Positions 54,965-64,000 of a DNA stretch of 64,000 bases are shown in pieces. The stretch comes from Tetmemena sp. SeJ-2015 (taxonomy: Eukaryota; Ciliophora; Spirotrichea; Sporadotrichida; Oxytrichidae): positions 1-64,000 of the forward strand of contig JAJKFJ010022346.1 in the NCBI GenBank assembly GCA_027382625.1. The letters are read 5' to 3'. A model generated the notes under the pieces. It made no database searches. It was not told the DNA's origin and saw only the letters and a program-made list of their open reading frames with translations. How positions within the stretch are numbered: position 1 is the first letter of the stretch; every line of letters starts with the position of its first letter. Position numbers and translations under genes: made by a program.

Positions 54965-55592
54965 AAGGAAGGGGTCTTTTTCATCTCTACTTTTTTCAAA
55001 AAAAAAAAATTCTTATCTAGCCTAAAATCAGCCAAAAACGACAATTCTTTAGTCTAAATTCAAATCCAAAGAGTCTAATCTACTCATATTCTTAAATTTA
55101 AAGGAATGATCTTAAAGATTTAGCAGGTAGAGAACAGAAAAATTAATCTTTAAGACGACATTGTAAAAAACTATATATATTTTTTAATATTAGAGCATAT
55201 TTAAATAAAAATACATCACATAACAACAAACATAGATCAAGATGTTAATTTTTAAATTAATTAGGCTTTAATACATGCTCTAGAATATTTAGAAAATCCT
55301 AAAGCTCTTAAATATAAGTTTAGATATCTATGAATTAATTTTAAATTTATTAAGGCATTTAATTTATTTAAATTATCTTTAAATTTGTTTAAAATTTCAT
55401 TTTTTTAAAATAAAAATCTTTCATTATTCTTCCAAATTCTCTAAATTTAAGAATATGAGTAGGTTAGACTCTTTGGATTTGAATTTAGACTAAAGAATTG
55501 TCGTTTTTTGCTGATTTTAGGCTAGATAAGAATTTTTCATTTTTTCATGAAAAAAAGTGGATGACGAGGAAAGGCCCCCCCCCAAAAGGAAC
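54965..55592. repeat. 0.63-kb element with ~130-bp terminal inverted repeats
   Basis: The left arm (about 54970-55103) and right arm (about 55438-55590) are near-perfect reverse complements. Left TTCTTATCTAGCCTAAAATC, AACGACAATTCTTTAGTCTA, AATTCAAATCCAAAGAGTCT and ACTCATATTCTTAAATTTAAAG all recur inverted. The outermost segments are more diverged and end in GGAAGGGG on the left and CCCCCCCCC on the right. The 330-bp interior is AT-rich and has no ORF. It resembles a MITE or palindromic germline-limited element. I could not define a target duplication. Confidence 0.75.
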
Positions 55593-55794
55593 ATATATTT
55601 TTAAATTTATCTGATAGAAAACTTTAAAAACAAATATATTTATTTTGGAGGACTTATAATTTCAAATTTTAAATAAAGCTATTTACTTTAATATTCTAGT
55701 ATTTTTGAAAGAATAGGTAATATTTTAAGCAATTAAAGTTATTCCTAGGTGTCTCTTAATAAATATTAATTATTAATCTAGAATTGATTTAGAG

Positions 55795-56852
55795 ATGGCG
55801 CAGTCATAGAACCAAACTAGGATGCTTATTTATGCAGGAGTGACTGTAGGAGCGGTTGTACTCAGCTATGCTCTTTTTAAGCTCCTCAAAGGAAGTCCTG
55901 TTGAGGCAGAGGATCAGTCTGCCAAATATAATCCAGTTATTTTTAAGTTTAAAAAAAATTAAATAAATTTTCTTATTGATTTATCAATAAATTAGGGAAG
56001 ATTTGAGCAAGCTTGGTAAAGTGAGACTCACTCCTCAGGGACTGATTCCATTCGATGCATTCCTAGAATTGTTCAAGGTTATCAGGAAAAACTCTAGAGC
56101 CAGACTTGACGCTATCCTAAAGTCTAATGAAGCAGACAGAAGAGAAAAGCTTCAATCTAATCAGCTGCGATTCATAAAGATTTATTTAATTTGCCTGAGT
56201 ATAGAGAAATCGTATTGCAGCAAACAAAACTAGAAGAGAAGATTTATATGGACGTGTCAAACAAAGTCTACAATATAATGTTAATGATTATTAAGAGTCT
56301 TGGAACTTTTGGAGTTGACTGAGGAAGACTTCCAAAAATCTCAGTAGGTGTACCTTGCCTAACCCTCTTACTAAGAAAGATTCTTCCAAGTGCTTCAAAA
56401 CGATTCAAAGAAGAGTCTCTCAGACTCATAGGCTTCTGATAATTCATCCTAACTTAAGCAGAAGACATTTACTAGAGAGCAAGCAATTGAGATGTTCAAG
56501 TATTCAGAGGAATTGAAGATTGAGTCGATGATAGATTTGAGTCGCCAATCCCAAGATCCTACGGCAAGGATAAACGGAAGTCAAGCTGAGTATGCAAATG
56601 AGATGATAGTGCAGCAGCAGATGATGGCAGACAAACTCTTCCTTAAGTTTGGAGTAAATGAGCAAGAGTTTAACTCAAAAATTAGCATATGTATTTAACA
56701 GGGCAGTAGCTTCGTTTGAATTGTATAAAGACCCTGAGATTCAGCAGATGATTCAAGACAACATGCAAAACCTACCTCCTGATGTTATGGCCGCCATGAT
56801 GCAGCAAATGATGGCATCTGGCCAGCATTTGGGTGGGGGATAAATGTATTGA
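55795..56852 (+). CDS. N-terminal-anchored membrane protein, unknown
   Basis: Starts MAQSQNQTRMLIYAGVTVGAVVLSYALFKLLKGSPVEAEDQSAKYNP, with one TM helix at about residues 10-32. A probable GT-AG intron near 55938 follows, then EDLSKLGKVRLTPQGLIPFDAFLELFKVIRKNSRARLDAILKSNEADRREKLQ, LELTEEDFQKSQQVYLAQPSYQERFFQVLQND, FTREQAIEMFKYSEELKIESMIDLSRQSQDPTARINGSQAEYANEMIVQQQMMADKLFLKFGVNEQEF, and YVFNRAVASFELYKDPEIQQMIQDNMQNLPPDVMAAMMQQMMASGQHLGGGQMY-TGA. The last block resembles STI1-type Met/Gln/Pro repeats. It is largely helical and cytosol-facing. No named family recognised. Confidence 0.65.
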
Positions 56853-57069
56853 TTTGGGACTTTGCAAGAAATCTTAATCTAAATACATTATTTAAGATAA
56901 CACCGAGTAGAATTTAATTCTTCAATAGTGAATACTTATTATTATTCAAATTGGAATTAGTATAAAATTATTAAGATCGATTAGTATTTGATTACTGATG
57001 TAAAGATATATTTTCTTATTTGTGAGCTTGATAGCAGGCGTGCTAATCTTCTAAAATCTGTGTACTACA

Positions 57070-57665
57070 ATGCAAGTCTAAGGTATAGATTTTATGATAT
57101 ACATATTACTTGTAGACAACTACAATTTGAGAAATGAAGCTCAGATTATTTTAAAATGCATCACTTGTAATTTTAAGATTTCAGAGATCACAAAAGATAA
57201 CTATGAAACTTACCACGGAGGGAGTTCATCTTAAAATAATCAAGAAGACGCACTTCCACCTCCCTCATTAGACTAAAATGTAACACTATTTTTGTTTTTA
57301 AATAAAATTACAGAGCTAAGCCACTTAATCTCAAGATTAGGATTAGAAAAATATAGCAGGTTCAGGTAAATTATTCAATTTATCGTCTCAAGTCTGTGAG
57401 AATAATTTTTAGCTTTGAAATATCTTTAAATGTGTGTTATTATAGAGGAATAGAAGTAGATAGACTAGACTCAGGCAGGAATGGCTCCACCTATTGATAA
57501 ATTTGATTAGAGTCTTGGATAGTAAACTCAAGCTATTAAACTATTTGTTATAAGCTGATGCTCAGTAAAAAGTCTAGAGCCCAAACAACTGTAAACAACT
57601 ATCAGGTTCAGACAGATGAAATTCAGCATGCAGACTTGCCAAGCCCTTCATGGGGAGATATGTGA
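57070..57665 (+). CDS. Small protein with SAM-like segment
   Basis: MQVQ is joined by a 34-nt GT-AG intron to DNYNLRNEAQIILKCITCNFKISEITKDNYETYHGGSSSQNNQEDALPPPSLDQN. A second intron leads to ELSHLISRLGLEKYSRFR and a third to EEQKQIDQTQAGMAPPIDKFDQSLGQQTQAIKL. After an IES-like break it reads LMLSKKSRAQTTVNNYQVQTDEIQHADLPSPSWGDM-TGA. The block LISRLGLEKYSRFREEQ looks like the helix-5 region of a SAM domain, which would mediate protein-protein contacts; the rest is unrecognised. Confidence 0.5.
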
Positions 57666-57847
57666 AATCTTACAATTGCAACTACTAAGTTTGATTCCTG
57701 AGGCTATTGGCTCATAATCAATAAATACTCATTTATAATCAATTAAGGAAATACTCTATCGTCTTTATTAGAGCTCAAGGGAGTATATAATTTGAGATTT
57801 GAAAGCAAAAATTTAAATTAATTTAAATAGCAGTAGTACTATTTGAA

Positions 57848-60800
57848 ATGATGAACAATCAACTTCAGGGCAGCAGCAACTTACTTACTAAAGAAGCTAA
57901 CAAAAAAACACAGCAGCAGCCCCTCATCCAAAATAATCAGCTACCACCTAATAACTTTCTCAAGGGTGGGAATCAAATTCTATTTAGTCAAGCTACAAGT
58001 CCTATGACTCATCAGATGCCTCCCTCTGGAGCAGATTCAGCAGTAAAAGGTATTTATTTGATAAACGGGGTGTCAGATGATAAAAATTTAAATGGCAACG
58101 ACATGCTATTGTGATCCCTGTCCCGCCACTAATTTAAGTAAACTAACCTTATGACTTTAGGAAGAAGATTGGACTAGCAGGAGCTAAACGTTGTGTGTGG
58201 AGTCAACCAGAGAGAAAACTTCAGTAAGTCAATTCAAGCAAAGATATACCCTCAGCGTAGGCACCAATTATTCATAATATAAATATGAAAATAATTTTAA
58301 ATTAAAGAGATGATGTGTCTGGGATGTCTAATCATCAATGAGCAGCGAATGAGAAAAATTCCGCCTTTTGAATTTTATTCCAAATTTATGAGCATTATAG
58401 CTTAATGTCGGGCTAACTTTATCTATAGGAGAACTAGATATGATCTCTTCTTATAATGGACCAGCCTTTAAGTAAAGTTATAATAAATAAATCTTCATTT
58501 TTAAATTTAATCAATCTAAAGTTTAACTCTTAAGCGGATAAGACTAGAATCAGCAATCTTAAAAACGTGATAGAAGCGAAAAATAGAGAGAAGTTCAGAA
58601 ACTCAATTCAAATAAAGTTCCAATTAACTCAGTGGGAGGTGGATTAAGCAATTAGCCTCAGTAGTAGAATGCGTTCAGAACGAGGAAAAGCTCCACTGAT
58701 TCTCATGGAGGTGCTAACAATAGATAGGCAAGATTTAATTCGTCTACAGGTCGCAGTGATAAAAAAAGAGGAGCTGCTAAGTCAAGCTCCAACTCTCAGT
58801 CCAGAGGAGTAAGCAGTGGAGGAAGCAAAAATCCTCACGAGCAAAGAATAGCTGGACTTAATAACTAGGCTACGAGCCTAGCCAAGGCAAGTAATGCATA
58901 AATCAATAATGCAGCTCTCCAAGGATCTCTCAAACGTCCAAATAGCGCTAAGAATCTTAAAAATGTGCCTTCAGTTGCCAGTATGAGTGGACCATAAAGA
59001 AATAACTTAGTAAATTCTCCTACTTAAACAAACTTAAGAAGAGAGATGTCTATCAATTAGCTTCCACCAAAGAACCCTCCTGCAGGAGGCAGCAGCAAGA
59101 ATAGTAAAAATTAGAATCCTCTTCCTATGGGATTTTCCAAACTCCCCAAACCTCTATATCAATCAGTGGGAGCTCATCCTATATCAGGTCACTCTTAATC
59201 ACAGCAATCAAATTCAAATAGTAGTAAAAGGGTACCCTCAGCAAGCTCAGAAAGGAAATAATTTGATTAAGGTATTGGTAAACAATTTATGTGAAAAATC
59301 CTAATTTAAAATTTTAATGAACGCTTAGTCTAGCGAGCAGTATGACTGGAAATTAACTTAGAGCTCAAAGGCTTTCTTAGCCATTAAATAACAACTTTAC
59401 AAATGATCCAAGCTCAGGTGAGAAAAGTGTTCCATTCTCTCCAGTCAGAACAAACAATCGCTACCATCAAGAGTCCACAACTACTCTCCCTACTTCGGGT
59501 TAAAAGCCTAACTATCTTTACTCAGCTGACAAAAATTCACATTCAAGAAGTAAAAATAGAAAGCAAAAGCAGAACTAGCAAAATTCAAATGTCAAATTAA
59601 AGTCACCAGCTTCACATGCCTACATTTTTACATCTGATTAGCAAAATCTACAGACTATCTCACCAAACTTGGGAAGAATTAGGGCTGATTAAATCATAAG
59701 TGAAGAGCTTAAAGAAGATAGCTTCAACAGATATGAGGGTTAGAATCCTCAAATTTAGTCTATCATTACTTAAGATTTTATTTAAATGCCCTTGTCCTCT
59801 TTTGATTCAAACGATATTTGAATATGCAAGGATAGAACCCTCAGAACTTAAATCAAATGAATATGTTCAACATACAATTCGATTCCACTAACTCCCCTCC
59901 AAATCTGTTCTAAGGTTTGAATATAGGTGACTCTAATTTCAACTATCAAGGTTAGTTTAACTCTGCCTCACATGCAGTACTACCTTAGCCTCACCCAATG
60001 AGTTAGCAAATTTCCAATATCCCTTAAACAGCAACAAGAAAGCTTATTGATCTCAATAGTATGAAGGAGATACAAAAATCATTGAGGGATTATATGCAAC
60101 AATAAGATGCTCAAAAGAAAAAGAAGAATCAGAAGACTAATTTGGCTTAATAATCTTAGCCATAGCAAATCGGAACTTCGGGTGGAAGTTCTTTATTCGG
60201 ATAACCCAAACATTCGGGAAAAGAAAATATGAATCTTAAGGGAGGAGCAGCTAGTGGCTATGGGTAGACAGCAAGTCCTAATGAAAAGAATGCTTACGGT
60301 AATCCACACGTATTTGAAATGGGAGCATAACCTTAACTTAATTTTATACATTTTAAATTCAGTGCAATCCTAGTAGCAGCTTAGGACTAATCCTAGAAAG
60401 ACAAATGCAGATTTGGTGAGGTAGCAACTCGAGCAAAAGTTACAGGGGACTTTGGGAAGAAAATTAAATCGCAAGGCTCCTAATACCTAAAGTACCTAGA
60501 TTCTCACAAATGCACCCTCTCACTAGAACCTATTTTTAATTCATAAATGTTATAACCTATTCTCTAAGTAATAAGAAATGCAAAATGAGCAACAAAAGAA
60601 AGAACTTTAAGAGTAAAAGCAAAGGAGGTAGCAGAGTAGAGAATAGCATAATAGATAAAGAGAAGAGCTCTAAGAGATAAGAGCCTTCATGCAAGACACA
60701 CTTAAGAGTTCTCATCCTTAAGGTTTAGTTACGAAAAGTTAGCTTAAAAAGATTTATTTTAATTAAATAGCAGCAGTCAAATTCTTAAACAAGGCAAAAC

Positions 60801-63800
60801 CTTAAAGTTGAAAATCCAAGACCGCAAACATAGCGACCTTTTAGCGCCAAAACTGGTTCCGCAGCTGATTAGAATCAAAATAGTCAGCAGCTTTTGATAA
60901 AAATGCTTGTCTATTTTTATGCCTCCAGTATAGATTGATGGGTCAAGCAATCCTTATGATATAATTGCCATGTCATAGTTGCATAACGATTTTTCTCAAA
61001 ATTAAGAACTACAAAGTTTAAGGGATCACCAGCCTATTTTATCAGAGACATCCCCTCTTAGAACTTAAAAGTACGACCACACTTCAAAAGCTGCAAACTA
61101 GCTCTTATTTATAAATTTAATGAGCACCAAATGCTGATTTCAATAGGAAGCGATTAGAATTTAAAACTAAAGGGAGACAATTTGATGAATATTATGAGAC
61201 AGGGCCTGAAAACTGCAAAAAGAGAAAAGTCTAAGAAACCTAAGAAGGAAGATGCTTTGACAGCTAATGCCAACCTTGGACAGTAGTCCACAAAAGTTAA
61301 TTATTTTTATCGTACTTAAATTTTAAAGCTCTAAATGCGCATCTCTTAAAGCAAAGGATAGAATCAGGATTTGATGATTTCAAGGGCAAAATGAGTTAAT
61401 AGTTAGGGAAGAAACTCAAGAAAGGCCAAAAAGGATTTAGCGTTTAATTATATAAATGGAATGAAGTCTCACAAAATACTAGACTAGGGTGCCATTTAGC
61501 CTGGCCTTACTTCATAAGGAATGACGATTATCACTCCTCAATCAGCAATCTCTGGCTTAAATGACGATCGTTTGACTAGGAAGGCTATGCAAGAATCGAT
61601 CAAAAAGTAAAGAAGAGACTAGATGAAGAAAAAGAAAACAAGAGAGGTAGCAATAGTCCTAGCAGAGATGGCACAACAGGAGCAAGGCTAGGTTCTAGGG
61701 AGGCAAGAAGTGGAACTAAGTCTCGCAGTGATAAGAAACGCAGAAGGAAACACTAACAGCAAGTATATCTTTAAAACTAAAATCATGCCAGCTCAATTGA
61801 AGATAACATAGTCACTGATGATTTTAATTTAAGCAGTAAATTAATTAAACTTAGATTAATTTAATGCCCAGTACAACAATATGAAGCAGAACGTTATAGA
61901 GTTACTTCAGAAATAAAATATGATGGATTAGGCTCAAAAGTTAATCCGTAGCTCTCTTGAGAAGCCTAATTTACCTACTGGATCTACAAAGTAGACATAA
62001 GGTTTAAATAAAAACCTTAAGTCTTAAACTGTATCCAATCTTCACCTAGCATTACAAGATGGAACAGGAAAGAGAAATCAAATTAGATTACTAAGTCGAT
62101 GTTGAAGAATTTACAAATGAGAAAGAATAGTGGTAAGAGCTCCTAAGCTAACTCTAATTACGAAGTAGACAGATCTTCATCTCAAAATCAACAACTTGAG
62201 CTTTCTCGAGGTCAGCTTGAGTAACTATAGCAGATGCATCCTTAGTAATATTTTTCAGCTTAATAGCAGCCCATAAACTTTTATCCTTAGCAATAATTTG
62301 GCTCTGATGCTGGCTATTCTATATCAACCCCAAACTTGCACGACCCTCATCTTCTCTCAATGATGCAAGGAGGTAATCTTGATCATCAATAAAGATTAAT
62401 GTATATGAGTACCGACTCTAATTAGCATATACCTGCAGGAATTTCTGAGTTAACTCCAATAATTCAGGGTAAAGGCCAAAGAAGATAGCAACAAAATTAA
62501 GTAGGAACTGGAAATTTCGACAGTTAAAACTTGCTCTTTACTAGTTAGCAGCTTTAGAAATATGGAGAAATTTAAAGTACAGGACCCTAGAGTATTAAAA
62601 ATGCTTAAGGGCTTAGACCTGTAGATAGTCTTTAGAGTCTGCATTTCAACAGCAATTAGCTAGGGAGTTTGAGTTAGAGCAGAGAAGACTTCACCATATT
62701 TAGATCCTAGGATAATAACATGATGAGAGGAGTAAATAGTTAGCCTGATTTTGGAGGATAAAATCCTTAGCATATAATGATCGATCCTCAAAATCCTTAG
62801 CAATTCCTTTAGCCTTTTGAATATAGATCCCTCTCATCTTTAAATCTGCAGCCAAATCATCTCAATTCAAAAGCTCTTCGAAGCAGATCTGGGAGTTTGG
62901 AGCATCAATTGTCTGTAGGCTAGACAGCAGCTCATGGATAAAAACTGAAATCTAATAAGAAGAAAAAGTCCAACAAGAAAACCAAAGTAGCAGAAAAATA
63001 GCACTTCTAAAGAGCTTCTGATCTTTAACCTGTTCAGCTTAATCTTATTAGTCCACAGAAGGGAAGTGCAGCAGAGAGAATTAGAGATAACTCTGGTTCC
63101 AAGACGAGAAAGAGCGGAGAATTAGCAAGAGGAGCTTCACAAGCAATATAGAGAAAGGGAAGTGCTGGTTACAAAAGAAATAACGCAGGTTAGGCATAAA
63201 TATCACAGCCATAATTTTTCTAACAGCCCCTCCTACCTATATCTGCTACCGCATCCTTACCTCAAACTATACCTACATCAGTCACAAACAAGCAACTTAA
63301 AATAAATTAGCAGCAGATAGCTTTCAGTGGTTCTTCTACAACCACAAACAAGCAGCTTCAAAAAGTAAACTTGAGACCAAAATCCGCTGCCGTGCTATCT
63401 TAAAATGCTAATCATCCTGAATTTGTATCTACTCAACAGAACATACCTTTAAGAGAATAGAGACAAAGAGAAATTATGGATCCTTTCCAAGTTGCAATTA
63501 AATATAACGAAGCCTCGACTACAGTGATTAGGTATTTGAAGCAATATCTGGCTAAAATTAAGATAGCAAAGCTACTTCAAGAGAAAAGAGAAGTTGAGAG
63601 AAATCTGCAGCAAATACAGGCTAAATACTGGACATAGTAAAATGCAGCAGGCAAAGCATCTCAAATAAGGAGTAGTGTTGAATCTTTAAGAAGTAATGGA
63701 TAAAATTCTATTAAGCAACTATTCACAAATGAGTAGTAGAACATGCTACAGTTCAATAATAACATACAAATACTAGATGAGGAATCTAAAGGAGATGCAA

Positions 63801-63999
63801 AGCTTTATGCAAGTATTTAGAGCAACAAGAATAATGCTGATATAGCTCCTAATGCTCAAGTGAGATAATCGCAAGATTTAAGAAAGTTTTTATCTTTTTT
63901 TATAGATTCTCAAAAGTCAAAACTCTCATCTTCAGAATAGAATTTCAGAGCTCTCCTTGCCAAAGAAGCTCAAGAAGCTAAAGACATAACAATCTTAGT
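57848..63999 (+). CDS. Very large Gln/Ser/Asn-rich protein, runs off window
   Basis: Starts MMNNQLQGSSNLLTKEANKKTQQQPLIQNNQLPPNNFLKGGNQ. Over 6 kb of plus-strand text follows in blocks separated by AT-rich breaks (IESs and introns). It is dominated by Gln, Ser and Asn, with basic patches (SDKKRGAAKSSSNSQSRGVSSGGSKNPHEQR; KKKKNQKTN; SNKKTKVAEK). Near the right edge a helical, IQ-like stretch TTVIRYLKQYLAKIKIAKLLQEKREVERNLQQIQ could bind calmodulin. This is the composition of a disordered scaffold. It could also be two or more neighbouring genes; the end lies beyond the window. Many Gln are TAA/TAG, so standard-code translation breaks it up. Confidence 0.55.
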
Positions 64000-64000
64000 A

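Noticed and set aside
1..63999. Interpretation as pseudogenes because of many TAA/TAG codons
   Set aside because: TAA/TAG fall at Gln or polar positions in many conserved proteins and all confident ends are TGA. This is a ciliate UAR=Gln code, not decay.
1..63999. Paramecium/Tetrahymena-type germline
   Set aside because: The IES boundaries are diverse 3-14 bp pointers, not invariant TA. Odd-even scrambling is known from spirotrichs, and base composition is less AT-rich than Tetrahymena.

Overview
This window reads as germline (micronuclear) DNA of a spirotrich ciliate of the Oxytricha/Stylonychia/Tetmemena type. Three things seen in the sequence support this. (1) Conserved proteins read through TAA and TAG, which sit where glutamine or other polar residues are expected, and stop only at TGA. 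(2) Besides ordinary GT-AG introns of about 18-120 nt, genes are cut by short AT-rich pieces that are not introns. These are flanked by short direct repeats of varied sequence, and removing the piece plus one repeat copy restores frame and homology. That is how MDSs (macronuclear-destined segments), IESs (internal eliminated sequences) and pointers behave. (3) Several genes are scrambled: consecutive parts of one protein lie out of order, on opposite strands, or about 17 kb apart, yet share exact pointers. The genus is an inference; no telomere or rRNA is present to fix it.

Layout. 0-5.8 kb: an edge fragment, an N4BP2-like P-loop protein, a two-TM protein, tRNA-Ser(UGA) and a TBCCD1-like protein. 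6-10.1 kb: a glycogen branching enzyme split between strands, with a one-TM protein and the C-terminal third of fimbrin between its halves. 10.2-17 kb (minus strand): a membrane protein, the N-terminal half of a cyclin, an inverted-repeat element with a GC-rich core, an unknown protein and a PH-domain protein kinase. 19-26 kb: a Ser/Gln-rich protein, UTP11, and a cytosolic carboxypeptidase (tubulin-deglutamylase family) whose catalytic domain is cut into 22 alternating segments. 26.5-28.6 kb: the N-terminal two thirds of fimbrin. 29-39 kb (plus strand): the C-terminal half of the cyclin, an unknown protein, an EF-hand protein and a coiled-coil protein. 39-43.6 kb (minus strand): a J-domain membrane protein, an IES-free membrane protein and pyruvate dehydrogenase E2. 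43.8-49.3 kb: a small membrane protein interrupted by a 2.4-kb pointer-bounded element, then DNA polymerase kappa. 49.4-57 kb: an unknown protein, a Pro/Gln-rich protein, a Kelch protein, a Rab-like GTPase, a 0.6-kb inverted-repeat element and a one-TM protein. 57-64 kb: a small protein and a very large Gln/Ser/Asn-rich protein running off the edge.

The genes are unrelated housekeeping and cytoskeletal genes, as expected if each locus becomes its own small macronuclear chromosome. The common thread is their germline architecture. Most striking is the odd-even scrambled carboxypeptidase, where 21 of 21 tested junctions carry matching pointers. Next are fimbrin, cyclin and branching enzyme, whose arms are interlocked over more than 20 kb.
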